Source: Bauldia sp965232525 (lineage in GTDB: Bacteria; Pseudomonadota; Alphaproteobacteria; Rhizobiales; Kaistiaceae). Taken from it: a stretch of DNA of 64,000 nt. Positions 49,351-58,285 of the stretch are shown here, piece after piece (position 1 is the first letter of the stretch; every line of letters starts with the position of its first letter). The notes under the pieces were generated by a model. The model did not search any database, had not been told where the DNA came from, and saw nothing but the letters and a program-made list of their open reading frames with translations. Where the stretch lies: positions 1,860,001 through 1,924,000 of the forward strand of contig NZ_OZ246980.1 in assembly GCF_965232525.1 (NCBI RefSeq). Reading direction: 5' to 3'. Both the position numbers and the translations under genes were made by a program.

Positions 49351-50469
49351 CTATGCGAATACCTCGACCGTGAAGTCGGAGTATTTCAGCTTCTGGCCTG
49401 GGTCGACCTTGGCGAACTGGACCGGGCCGTTGCCGTCGACCCCGTCATCGTCGACATAGAGCTTGCCGCTGTCCTTGTGGTAGATGACTCTGTCGTCGGC
49501 GTCCTCGGCTTCGGTGCCCTTGCGGAACGCGGACTTGGCCAGCGGTCCCAAGCCGATGGTGCCGAAGGCGGCTTGATCGAGAAAGAACTTATCCTTGCCG
49601 GACTCGAAGTTCTTGACGCGGTCGAAATCGGTGAGGTCGTCGAAGACGAACTTTTCCTTTTTGTCCCCCGCGATGAGCTTGTCCTTGCCGTCGGCCCCCC
49701 AGATGTAGCCGGTGACTCTGCCGTCGATGTTGTCCAGTTCATCGTCACCGGAACCAAGACGGACGCCGCCCTCGATCTTGCCGGTGTTGGTGACCGTGTT
49801 ATCGGCGCTGCTTGGGCTCCAGATGTCCCCTTTGATCTTACCCTTGTTGATAAGGTTCAAACCGCCGCTTCCATTGAAGACAGCGGCGCCGCCATCGACG
49901 ATCTTGCCGCCTTCGATTACGCCATCCTTCTGGTTGACGACCTTCGACCGCAAGCTGGCAAGGCTGGTGACATAGATACCGTAAATATCGGATTTGATGG
50001 AGTCGAAGTTCTTGATGACCTGGCCTGGGGTCGAGCCAACGTTCAATGCTAAGGAATGGACACCATATGCATAACCGTTAATCTCGCCGTGATTATCTAC
50101 AGTGAAATCAGGCATCGCAGTATTATGGATGCCCGCAGAGCCGCCAAATATCTTGCCGTAATTTTCCACCGACCCTTCGATATCGGTAGCCAAGTTTGGA
50201 CTGATAAGCACGCCAAACTGGCTGCCATTAATGAGGCCAGTTTCCTTGTTGACGAGTGTCGTGTTGTTTCCGGTGAACCACGCGCCGTAAACGGCGTACG
50301 AGTAGATGTACCCCTTGTTGACGAGTGTGCTATCGGCAAACTCGCTGAATATTGTTGTGCCGACCGCACCGACCTCGACACCCTTCTCGATTGTCCATTT
50401 CTGCCCGGACTTGGAGAACTCGATCGCTGTGCCGCCGGGTACGAAAATGTCACTGCTTTGCTTGGGCAT
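49351..50469 (-). CDS. RTX-tailed beta-helix repeat protein, array copy 3
   Basis: A 372-aa paralogue starting MPKQSSDIFVPGGTAIEFSK; GGAGG lies 8 nt before ATG 50469. N-cap SKSGQKWTIEKGVEVGAVGT, beta-helix coils (VENYGKIFGGSAGIHN, VDNHGEINGYAYGVHS, LINKGKIKG, VTNTGKIEGG), RTX-like strip GSGDDELDNIDGRVTGYIWG, then GADGKDKLIAGDKKEKFVF as in copy 4, and tail LKYSDFTVEVFA. Its upstream spacer is the 141-bp duplicate. Lies 104 bp before copy 2. No T1SS gene is nearby. Confidence 0.85.
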   Translation of the reverse strand: MPKQSSDIFVPGGTAIEFSKSGQKWTIEKGVEVGAVGTTIFSEFADSTLVNKGYIYSYAVYGAWFTGNNTTLVNKETGLINGSQFGVLISPNLATDIEGSVENYGKIFGGSAGIHNTAMPDFTVDNHGEINGYAYGVHSLALNVGSTPGQVIKNFDSIKSDIYGIYVTSLASLRSKVVNQKDGVIEGGKIVDGGAAVFNGSGGLNLINKGKIKGDIWSPSSADNTVTNTGKIEGGVRLGSGDDELDNIDGRVTGYIWGADGKDKLIAGDKKEKFVFDDLTDFDRVKNFESGKDKFFLDQAAFGTIGLGPLAKSAFRKGTEAEDADDRVIYHKDSGKLYVDDDGVDGNGPVQFAKVDPGQKLKYSDFTVEVFA

Positions 50470-50474
50470 GACGT

Positions 50475-50615
50475 CAATCCTCCATGTTTCGCTATGGGAA
50501 AGGCGCGCCATTGACGGCGGCGCGCCCTAATCGCCCATTGAGGACGTATACCACCTTCCCGACGCTTCGGTGACCAAAGCACCCATCGGATGTCGTCGGC
50601 TGAGCCGGCGGCGTC
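50475..50615. repeat. Duplicated spacer, copy 2 (upstream of array copy 3)
   Basis: The 141-bp partner of 47943-48083, one mismatch. It carries the ribosome site of copy 3 at its gene-proximal end, and a TATAC (minus strand GGTATACGTC) that could be part of a promoter. Confidence 0.9.
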
Positions 50616-50648
50616 TTTTCCGCTGCTCCGAGGGTGCGGTGTTCGACG

Positions 50649-51773
50649 CTAAACGGCGAACAGCTCGACCGTGAAGTCGGAGTACTTCAGCTTCTGGCCG
50701 GGGTCGACCTTGGCGAACTGGACCTGCCCACCGCCGGCATTGCCGTTCGAGTCGATGTAGAGCTTGCCGGTGTCTTTGTCGTAAATGATCCGGTCGTCGG
50801 CGTCCTTGGCTTCGGTGCCCTTGCGGAACGCGGACTTGGCCAAAGGGCCCGCGGTGAGGTCGCCGAAGGCACCTTCGGCAAGAAAGAATTTGTCCTTGCC
50901 GGATTCGAAATTCTTCACCCGATCAAAATCTGCCAGATCGTTGAAGACGAACTTTTCCTTTTTGTCGCCGGCGATGAGCTTGTCCTTGCCCGCGCCTCCC
51001 AAGATGTAACCGGTGATGTTGCCGTCGCGGTTGTCCAGCTTATCATCCTCGAAACCGAGACGGACATCGCCCTTGATCTTGCCGGTGTTGGTGACGGCGT
51101 CCTCGTCACCAGTGGAACTCCAAACGTCCCCTTTGATCGTGCCCTTGTTGATCAGGGTCATGTCGCCGTTTTGATTGAAGACGGCTGCGTAGCCTTCGTC
51201 GAATGTGCCACCCTTGATCACCCCGTCCTTCTGGTTGACGACCTTCGATCGCAGGGTGGAGTCGGTGACATTAACATAGATGCCGCGCTGATCGGACTTG
51301 ATAGAGTTGAAGTTCTTGATGACCGGGCCAGAGGTCGAGCCGGCAAATAGCGCTTTGGCAAAGATACCGTAGATGTCGCCGTAAATCTCGCCATGGTTAT
51401 CGACGGTGAAGTCTCCCAAATTAGCGTTGCGTACGCCCCCGGTGTCACCAAATATCTTGCCGTGATTTTCGACGGACCCCTTGGCATCCGTCGGAGTGTC
51501 TGCAATGAAACTCACGCCGTAAAAGCCGCCATTGATATGGCCGGTGTCCTTGTTGATCAGCATCGCGTTGTTTTTGGTGAACAATGCACCGTCATCATCG
51601 TCCGAATAAACGTACCCTTTGTTGACGAGCGTGCTGTCCGTGAACGCGCTAAAGATTGCGGTGTCGGTCGCGCCAACACTGACGTTCTTGTCGATTTTCC
51701 ATTTCTGACCGGACTTGGAAAACTCGATGGCAGAGCCGATGGGTACGGTAATATCGCTCGTTTGCGTGGGCAT
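50649..51773 (-). CDS. RTX-tailed beta-helix repeat protein, array copy 4
   Basis: A 374-aa paralogue, first in the direction of reading, starting MPTQTSDITVPIGSAIEFSK at ATG 51773 with GGGAG upstream. N-cap SKSGQKWKIDKNVSVGATDT matches copy 1; beta-helix coils (VENHGKIFGDTGGVRN, VDNHGEIYGDIYGIFA, LINKGTIKG, VTNTGKIKG); RTX-like strip GFEDDKLDNRDGNITGYILG and GKDKLIAGDKKEKFVF; tail FFLAEGAFGDLTAGPLAKSA shared with copy 2 and LKYSDFTVELFAV at the end. The 220-bp region upstream should hold the main promoter. Longer frame to 51887 unsupported. Confidence 0.85.
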   Translation of the reverse strand: MPTQTSDITVPIGSAIEFSKSGQKWKIDKNVSVGATDTAIFSAFTDSTLVNKGYVYSDDDDGALFTKNNAMLINKDTGHINGGFYGVSFIADTPTDAKGSVENHGKIFGDTGGVRNANLGDFTVDNHGEIYGDIYGIFAKALFAGSTSGPVIKNFNSIKSDQRGIYVNVTDSTLRSKVVNQKDGVIKGGTFDEGYAAVFNQNGDMTLINKGTIKGDVWSSTGDEDAVTNTGKIKGDVRLGFEDDKLDNRDGNITGYILGGAGKDKLIAGDKKEKFVFNDLADFDRVKNFESGKDKFFLAEGAFGDLTAGPLAKSAFRKGTEAKDADDRIIYDKDTGKLYIDSNGNAGGGQVQFAKVDPGQKLKYSDFTVELFAV

Positions 51774-51993
51774 GACGTTGCTCCCTGGCCGTTTGTTCAG
51801 CCATTTATCAGGACAGGCCGTCGCCAGCGGCAGCCCTCCGATTTGCTCGCCCCGATAACACAATACACCAGAAACGGAAGCGACCAATTAGCCGCACGCC
51901 AAGGACGTCGGGAGCGGGGCTGTCGCTATCCGGCTCAGCACACGGGAGGTGTCGCCTGACGACGAGGCGCCGCGACCCGCCCGGAACGGGCCC

Positions 51994-53451
51994 CTACCGC
52001 GGGCGGCAGGCGGTGGCCGGGCCGGCGAAGCGGGCGAAGCGCACCTGGCCGCCGTCACGCACCACCAGCCGGGCCTCGCCAGCGGTGTAGCGGGCTCTGC
52101 TGCCGCCGGGCTGGAACTGGAGGCGGAGCGGCGGGGCGCCGGCTTCGGAGACGACTGCGACGCCCTTCTCGCCGTTGTAGCGCACCGAGATCAGCGAGCC
52201 GTTGTCGCAGCGATAGCTGGCGACGATACCGGGGCCGGACGTCGCCGGCGGTGGTGTCGGGCCGGCCGGCGCGGTGGCGCAGGCCGCGACCAGCTCGCGG
52301 GTCGGGCCGGCGCTGCCGGCGAGCGAATAGGTTGTCGCCCAGCCGCCGGCGGCGACGCCGAGCGATGTCTCGCGGATCATCGCCTGCCACAGCGGATCGT
52401 CGGCGGGAATGGTGACTTCGGGAAGCGATACCCCGTCCATCTCGCTGACTACCGACCCGGTGCCGGGATAGGTGCGGGAGAAGCCGCCGGCGGAGAAGCG
52501 GACCGGAATGCTGGCGCCGGGGGTGAGGCCGACCACGCCAGTGTCGGTCAGCGTCACCTGGACGGCGCCGGAGCGTCGTTCGCAATTGGCGAAGAACACC
52601 GTCGCGTCGGTTTCCGGAATGCCGCGGATCAGCGTCGCGCCGTCGTCGAAGCTGGAGAAGATCCAGGCCATGTCCTCGTCGGACCCGGCGACCGCAGTCG
52701 GCGTACCGGGGGCGGGCAAATCCGGCGTGTCGGCGACAGTGGTCTCGCTTTCCAGCGCCACGACCACGTTCCAGTCGTTCAGGCAGATATTGGCGTCGGT
52801 GGTGACCGACGAGCCGTTGGAAAGCGTCAGGCCGACCGCGCGCTCGCACACGATGCCCTCGTCGGTGCCTTCGACCTCGAACACGACCGTGCCGCCCTCG
52901 CGGCCGGTGATGGTCATCGGCTCGTCGTCGAGGCTGACCGAGATGATGGTGACCGACGGATCGTCGGTGGAAACGGTGACCGCCTGGCTGAAGGTGGCGC
53001 CTTCGGGCAGCGGCGGAATGCCGTCGTCGGTCTCCTCGACTGCGACGTCTTCATCCTCGACGGCGACGTCCTCGACAACCTCGCCTTCGTCATCGGGAAC
53101 CTCGGGGACCTCCACCTCGGCGATCGCCGGTTCAACCTCGACCGTGACCGCCCAGTTGAGGACGCACATGTCGGCGACCTGCTCGACCTTTTCGCCGGTC
53201 GAGGTCACGAATTCGATGCGGTTGGCGCAGCCGACCGGCGTGCTCGGGCTGTCGATGCGGAACAGGGTCGAGTCGTCCTCGCCGCGCCCGACGATCGCCA
53301 ATTCCTCGCCATTACGGAACGCCTGTTCGATGGTGACGTCGGGTTCGCTGGTCCTGGCCGAGAAGATCCGGGTGTCGGCGAGCGCCGAGGACGTACCCAT
53401 CACGGCGGCGATGGTGACGGAGGCGGCGATGGCGTGGCGGCGATTGTCCAT
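51994..53451 (-). CDS. Exported MliC-domain protein with an internal tandem duplication
   Basis: A 485-aa protein with signal peptide (MDNRRHAIAASVTIAAVMGT, then SSALADT). Two ~80-residue units follow: residues about 26-105 and about 150-230 share the pattern TI..., I(V/T)GR, F-x-(I/V), a Cys, S-x-G, then (A)xxC(V/L)NxW and a V-x-V-x-x-E end (ADMCVLNWAVTVEVE, ANICLNDWNVVVALE). An acidic Glu/Asp/Val linker joins them. The C-terminus (about 405-480) is a MliC-type lysozyme-inhibitor domain (VASYRCDNGSLISVRYNGEK, then RYTAGEARLVVRDGGQVRF). The duplication is not a named domain to my knowledge. Confidence 0.8.
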   Translation of the reverse strand: MDNRRHAIAASVTIAAVMGTSSALADTRIFSARTSEPDVTIEQAFRNGEELAIVGRGEDDSTLFRIDSPSTPVGCANRIEFVTSTGEKVEQVADMCVLNWAVTVEVEPAIAEVEVPEVPDDEGEVVEDVAVEDEDVAVEETDDGIPPLPEGATFSQAVTVSTDDPSVTIISVSLDDEPMTITGREGGTVVFEVEGTDEGIVCERAVGLTLSNGSSVTTDANICLNDWNVVVALESETTVADTPDLPAPGTPTAVAGSDEDMAWIFSSFDDGATLIRGIPETDATVFFANCERRSGAVQVTLTDTGVVGLTPGASIPVRFSAGGFSRTYPGTGSVVSEMDGVSLPEVTIPADDPLWQAMIRETSLGVAAGGWATTYSLAGSAGPTRELVAACATAPAGPTPPPATSGPGIVASYRCDNGSLISVRYNGEKGVAVVSEAGAPPLRLQFQPGGSRARYTAGEARLVVRDGGQVRFARFAGPATACRPR

Positions 53452-53545
53452 GGGCGATTCCCGTTGTCTTTTTCGCGCGATCACTCTCCCGCGCAAGGCG
53501 GCACTGTTATGGCCGGCTTGCTGAACCTGCGATGAATGTCGCCGG

Positions 53546-54436
53546 TCAGCCGGACAGCCGGAAACGGTTCTCGGGCAGCCCGGCGACGTCGGTCCGGAGC
53601 GCGAACAGGCCGCCGCCGTAACGCTGTGCCACGCCCTTGGCGGCGGTGGTCACGTAAAGCGTCTTCAGGTCGGGACCGCCGACGGTGCAGGTAGTGATGT
53701 TGTCGACCGGCATGTCAATCACCCGGTCGACGGCGCCCGACGGATCGACGCGCACGATGCAGCCACCGCCATAGCGCGCATTCCACAGGTAACCTTCGGA
53801 GTCGATGACCGAGCCGTCCGGCAAGCCGCGATCGAAGCCGGTGAAGAAGGGTCGCTCGTTGGTAATGGCGCCGGTTGCCGCATCGTAGTCCCAGACGAAG
53901 ATGGTGTTGAGCAATGTGTCGCCGAAATAGAATCGGGTCCGGTCCGGGCTCCAGCCGAACGTGTTGCTGATGCCGATACCGGTCTTCTCCACCGTCGACG
54001 CGCCGTTGGCGGTGACCCGGAACAGGCGGCCGGCGGCCTCGTCGGCGATGTCGATCGTCGCGCCGTCCGGGCCGATATTGTTGAACATGGTGCCGACCCA
54101 GAAGTGGCCGGCCGGGTCGGGGCGGCCGTCATTCATCCGAGCATCCGGCCAGTTGGTCTCCGGCTCGGCGAAGTCGGCCCGGGCGTCGTTGGCCGGCTGC
54201 CACAGGATCAGACCGCCGCCGAGGGCGACCAGCAGGGTGTCGTCGCGGTCGGTGAGGGCAAGTGCGGCCGGCGGGCGATCGAAGAACCAGCTTCGGGTCG
54301 ACTTCGTTTCGGGATCGTAACGATGGACCAGCAGGCGATTGATATCGACCCAATAGAGCGCGTTTTCGCCGGCGTGCCAGACCGCCCCTTCACCGGTCCA
54401 GTCGCCGGCCGGCACCACGCATTCGACTTCCCCCAT
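53546..54436 (-). CDS. SMP-30/gluconolactonase/LRE-family lactonase
   Basis: A 296-aa six-bladed beta-propeller. Metal-binding Glu in GDWTGEGAVWHAGENALYWV, Asn in MNDGRPDPAGHFWVGTM, Asn/Asp in ISNTFGWSPDRTRFYFGDT, and Asp in RGLPDGSVIDSEGYLWNARY. It hydrolyses sugar lactones. ATG 54436 is divergent from zwf with a gap of about 106 bp, so it is likely coupled to glucose-6-phosphate oxidation; it may act on 6-phosphogluconolactone or gluconolactone. Confidence 0.92.
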   Translation of the reverse strand: MGEVECVVPAGDWTGEGAVWHAGENALYWVDINRLLVHRYDPETKSTRSWFFDRPPAALALTDRDDTLLVALGGGLILWQPANDARADFAEPETNWPDARMNDGRPDPAGHFWVGTMFNNIGPDGATIDIADEAAGRLFRVTANGASTVEKTGIGISNTFGWSPDRTRFYFGDTLLNTIFVWDYDAATGAITNERPFFTGFDRGLPDGSVIDSEGYLWNARYGGGCIVRVDPSGAVDRVIDMPVDNITTCTVGGPDLKTLYVTTAAKGVAQRYGGGLFALRTDVAGLPENRFRLSG

Positions 54437-54542
54437 GCTCAACCCCTCCCCATGTCGTTTTTTCTCGATATGCCTCTGCCAAAATCCCGCATGGCAGTGT
54501 AGACCGCAACCGCCAAAACCGGAAAGCGGGAGCAGCCTCCTT

Positions 54543-56021
54543 ATGACAAGCCGCATCATCGCCGTTGAGCCCTTCGACCTGGTTGTGTTCGGCGGCGCCG
54601 GCGACCTCGCCTACCGGAAACTGCTGCCGGCGCTGTATCACCGATGCCGCGACGGGCAGCTTCCGGGCACCGGGCGGATCATCGGCGTCTCGCGACGGGC
54701 GATGAGCGACGAGGCCTACCGGGAGAACACCCGCCAGGCTCTTGTGGATCACGTCCCCGAATCCGAGCGTGACGGCACCACGGTCGACTCGTTTCTCGAC
54801 CGGTTGCACTTCATCTCGGTCGACGCCACCGGCGACGCCGGCTGGAGCGATCTGGCCGAGGCCCTGAAGACCGGCGACGACCGGATCCGCGCGTTCTATC
54901 TGGCGGTCGGCCCGGAGCTGTTCGGCACCATCTGCAAGCGGCTTGGCCAGGAAGGGCTGGTGACACCGGAAACGCGGGTGATCATCGAAAAGCCGATCGG
55001 CCACGATCTCGACTCCGCCTGCGCGGTCAACGATGCGGTGGGATCGGTGTTCGAGGAAAGCCAGATCTACCGCATCGACCATTATCTCGGGAAGGAGACG
55101 GTCCAGAACCTGATGGCGCTCAGGTTCGGCAACACCCTGCTCGAGCCGCTGTGGCGGAACGCCAGCGTCGATCATGTGCAGATCACCGTCGCGGAAACTC
55201 TCGGTGTCGAGGGACGCGGCGGCTACTACGACAATGCCGGCGCGCTGCGCGACATGATCCAGAACCATCTGCTGCAGCTCCTCTGCCTTGTGGCGATGGA
55301 GCCGCCGGCCTTCATGGACGCGGACTCGGTGCGGGATGAGAAGCTGAAGGTGCTGCGCAGTCTGAAGCCGATCGCCGAAGGCAACGCCACGGCGCTGACC
55401 GTGCGCGGCCAGTACCGCGCCGGCGCCGGGCCGGAAGGGTCGGTTCCCGCGTACTCGAGCGAGGTCGACAACCCGGACACGACCACCGAGACCTTCGTCG
55501 CGATCAAGGCGGAGATCGCCAACTGGCGTTGGTCGGGGGTGCCGTTTTATCTGCGCACCGGCAAGCGTCTCGCGACCCGCGTCTCGGAGATCGTGGTGGC
55601 GTTCCGTGCCATCCCTCACTCGATCTTCGGCGAGGGCGCCGGGGCGCTGAAGCCCAACAAGCTGGTAATCCGCCTGCAGCCGGACGAGGGCGTGCGGCTG
55701 TGGATGATGATCAAGGACCCCGGTCCGGGCGGCATGCGCCTGCGCTACGTGCCGCTCGACATGAGTTTCGCCGAGGCCTTCAAGGTGCGCAGCCCCGACG
55801 CCTATGAGCGGCTGATCCTCGATGTCATCCGTGGCAACCAGACCCTGTTCATGCGCCGCGACGAAGTGGAGGCGGCATGGAAGTGGATCGATCCGATTGC
55901 CGATGCCTGGGAGCGCGGCGACGAGGCGCCCAAGGGCTACACCGCCGGCACCTGGGGACCGTCGGCGTCGGTCGCCCTGATCGAGCGCGACGGCCGCACA
56001 TGGTACGACGAGCAGGGGTAA
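54543..56021 (+). CDS. zwf: Glucose-6-phosphate 1-dehydrogenase
   Basis: A 492-aa enzyme, first step of the Entner-Doudoroff and oxidative pentose phosphate routes. NADP site VVFGGAGDLAYRKLLPALYH at the N-terminus, IIEKPIGHDLDSA, the substrate signature RIDHYLGKETVQNLMALRFG, and VPFYLRTGKRL. ATG 54543 (MTSRIIAVEPFDLVVFGGAG); the frame is open to 54435 but that part overlaps the lactonase start. No pgl gene lies between zwf and edd. Confidence 0.97.
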   Translation: MTSRIIAVEPFDLVVFGGAGDLAYRKLLPALYHRCRDGQLPGTGRIIGVSRRAMSDEAYRENTRQALVDHVPESERDGTTVDSFLDRLHFISVDATGDAGWSDLAEALKTGDDRIRAFYLAVGPELFGTICKRLGQEGLVTPETRVIIEKPIGHDLDSACAVNDAVGSVFEESQIYRIDHYLGKETVQNLMALRFGNTLLEPLWRNASVDHVQITVAETLGVEGRGGYYDNAGALRDMIQNHLLQLLCLVAMEPPAFMDADSVRDEKLKVLRSLKPIAEGNATALTVRGQYRAGAGPEGSVPAYSSEVDNPDTTTETFVAIKAEIANWRWSGVPFYLRTGKRLATRVSEIVVAFRAIPHSIFGEGAGALKPNKLVIRLQPDEGVRLWMMIKDPGPGGMRLRYVPLDMSFAEAFKVRSPDAYERLILDVIRGNQTLFMRRDEVEAAWKWIDPIADAWERGDEAPKGYTAGTWGPSASVALIERDGRTWYDEQG

Positions 56022-56023
56022 AC

Positions 56024-56278
56024 TCAGCCCGGCGGCAGGAAGCGCCTGACGAGGGCGGGAACCGCGAAGCCGATCACAATGGCGACGATGGCAAGCAGCG
56101 CGGCGACAAACGCCGTCGAAGCGCGGGCGCCGTCATCGGGGTAGCCGCCAATGTCGAAGAAGGCGATGCCGATGGCGGCGAGCACCAGCGCGACGGCGAG
56201 GATGCGGCAAACCGTCGGCAGACCGAGCGCCAGGAACCGGATGAGACGCACGACACCGCTTTCCGCCTTGTCCGCCAC
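56024..56278 (-). CDS. Small membrane protein between zwf and edd
   Basis: A GTG start at 56278, with GGGGGA 7 nt upstream, gives an 84-aa protein (VADKAESGVVRLIRFLALGL). Two hydrophobic stretches lie at about 14-42 (FLALGLPTVCRILAVALVLA) and 58-80 (AFVAALLAIVAIVIGFAVPA). The longer frame to 56353 is proline- and histidine-rich and unlikely to be translated. No family recognised. It is antisense to the zwf-edd interval, where pgl is often found. Confidence 0.55.
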   Translation of the reverse strand: MADKAESGVVRLIRFLALGLPTVCRILAVALVLAAIGIAFFDIGGYPDDGARASTAFVAALLAIVAIVIGFAVPALVRRFLPPG

Positions 56279-56464
56279 GGCAATCCCCCGAGCCCAAGCG
56301 TGCGGACGATACCATGGCTTGGGCGCGGCGTGAGGATGGGCGGATCGATCCAATGGGACGGTGCGCTGCCGAAACTATGGGCAGCCGGCCATCTGGCGAA
56401 GCGCGAAACCGCAAGTATCGTGAGAGGCGAACGGGCCCCGGGCCCGCCAGGATGAGATGGAGAC

Positions 56465-58285
56465 ATGACCATGGCCCTTGATGCCCGCATCGGGGAAGTC
56501 ACCGAACGCATCGTCAAACGCAGCGAATCCGGCCGGCGCCAGTATCTCGACCGGGTCGCGGCGGCGGCCGAGCGCAAGCCGAACCGCACCCGCCTGTCCT
56601 GCTCCAACCTCGCACACGGCTTCGCTGCGTGCGGGCCGGCGGACAAGGCGGCGCTCCGCGGCGACACGGTGCCGAACATCGGCATCGTCACCGCCTACAA
56701 CGACATGCTGTCGGCGCATCAGCCCTATGAGCGTTTCCCCGAACTCATCCGGGACGCCGCTCGGGCGGCCGGCGGCGTTGCCGAAGTCGCCGGTGGCGTG
56801 CCGGCGATGTGCGACGGGGTCACCCAGGGACAGGCGGGGATGGAGCTGTCGCTGTTCTCCCGCGACACCATCGCCATGGCCGCGGCGGTCGGGCTCTCCC
56901 ACGACATGTTCGACGCGGCGGTCTATCTCGGCATCTGCGACAAGATCGTGCCGGGGCTCTTAATCGCGGCGCTGACTTTTGGCCATCTGCCGGCGGTGTT
57001 CATCCCCGCCGGGCCGATGCCGACCGGCCTCCCCAATCCCGAACGCTCCAAGGCGCGGCAGCTTTACGCGGAGAAGAAGATTTCGTGGGACGACCTGCTC
57101 GACGTCGAGGCGAAGTCCTACCACGCCCCCGGCACCTGCACCTTCTACGGCACCGCCAACTCCAACCAGATGCTGATGGAGATCATGGGGCTCCATATCC
57201 CCGGTGCCAGCTTCGTCAATCCCAACACGCCGCTCCGCGACGCGCTGACCCGGCTGGCGACGGCCCGGGCCCTGGCGATCACCGCCCAGGGCAACGAATA
57301 CACACCGGTCGGTCGAGTCATTGACGAGCGCGCCATCGTCAACGGCGTGGTGGGCCTGCACGCCACTGGCGGCTCGACCAACCACACGCTCCACCTGGTG
57401 GCGGCGGCGAAGGCGGCGGGCATCTATCTCACCTGGGACGACTTCGCCGACCTGTCCGAGATCGTGCCGCTGGTCGCCCGGGTCTATCCGAACGGCACGG
57501 CGGACGTGAACGACTTCCACAAGGCCGGCGGCATGCAATTCCTGATCCGCGAACTGCTGGCCGACGGTCTCCTGCACGAAGACGTGACCACTTCCTGGGG
57601 CACTGGACTAAGCGGCTACACGCAAACGCCCGCGCTGGGTGACGACGGCGGCATCGTCTGGACCGACACGCCGGTGGCCAGCGGCGACGAGACGGTGCTG
57701 CGCCAGCCTTCCGAGCCGTTCTCGCCCGAGGGTGGGCTGCGGCTGCTCGACGGCAATCTCGGTCGCGCGGTGATCAAGGTCTCGGCGGTGGCGCCGGAGA
57801 ACCAGGTGGTCGAAGCGCCGGCGCTGATCTTCCACTCGCAGGAGGAACTGCGCGAGGCCTTCCGCGCCGGTGAACTGGAACGCGACTTCGTCGCCGTGGT
57901 GCGGTTTCAGGGACCGCGCGCCAACGGCATGCCGGAACTGCATCAGCTGACACCAACTCTCGGCGTGCTCCAGGACCGCGGCTTCAAGGTGGCGCTACTC
58001 ACCGACGGCCGGATGTCGGGCGCGAGCGGCAAGGTGCCGGCGGCGATTCATGTTACCCCGGAGGCCGCCGACGGCGGCGCCATCGCCAAGCTCCGTAACG
58101 GCGACATCGTCCGCCTCGACGCGCCGCGCGGCCGGCTCAACATCATGGCCGACCACGAGGAATTCGTGAATCGTGAGCCGGCGACGGCCGACCTCGCCGC
58201 CAACGAATACGGCCTCGGCCGCGAACTGTTCCGGATGTTCCGCGCCAACGCCCAGCCGGCGGAACTCGGCGCGGGGGTGTTGTAG
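56465..58285 (+). CDS. edd: 6-Phosphogluconate dehydratase
   Basis: A 606-aa IlvD/Edd-family [4Fe-4S] dehydratase making KDPG from 6-phosphogluconate. Features are GIVTAYNDMLSAHQPYERFP, GVPAMCDGVTQGQAGMELSL (cluster Cys), YHAPGTCTFYGTANSNQMLM (cluster Cys), LHATGGSTNHTLHLVAAAKA and TDGRMSGASGKVPAAIHVTP. AHQPYE and the Cys spacing fit Edd rather than IlvD. ATG 56465; same strand as zwf. KDPG aldolase (eda) is not in the window. Confidence 0.96.
   Translation: MTMALDARIGEVTERIVKRSESGRRQYLDRVAAAAERKPNRTRLSCSNLAHGFAACGPADKAALRGDTVPNIGIVTAYNDMLSAHQPYERFPELIRDAARAAGGVAEVAGGVPAMCDGVTQGQAGMELSLFSRDTIAMAAAVGLSHDMFDAAVYLGICDKIVPGLLIAALTFGHLPAVFIPAGPMPTGLPNPERSKARQLYAEKKISWDDLLDVEAKSYHAPGTCTFYGTANSNQMLMEIMGLHIPGASFVNPNTPLRDALTRLATARALAITAQGNEYTPVGRVIDERAIVNGVVGLHATGGSTNHTLHLVAAAKAAGIYLTWDDFADLSEIVPLVARVYPNGTADVNDFHKAGGMQFLIRELLADGLLHEDVTTSWGTGLSGYTQTPALGDDGGIVWTDTPVASGDETVLRQPSEPFSPEGGLRLLDGNLGRAVIKVSAVAPENQVVEAPALIFHSQEELREAFRAGELERDFVAVVRFQGPRANGMPELHQLTPTLGVLQDRGFKVALLTDGRMSGASGKVPAAIHVTPEAADGGAIAKLRNGDIVRLDAPRGRLNIMADHEEFVNREPATADLAANEYGLGRELFRMFRANAQPAELGAGVL

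Noticed and set aside
51949..53535. Open plus-strand frame of about 528 codons opposite the MliC-domain gene
   Set aside because: Gly/Arg/Val-rich antisense shadow; the minus-strand product has a signal peptide, a duplicated unit and an MliC domain.
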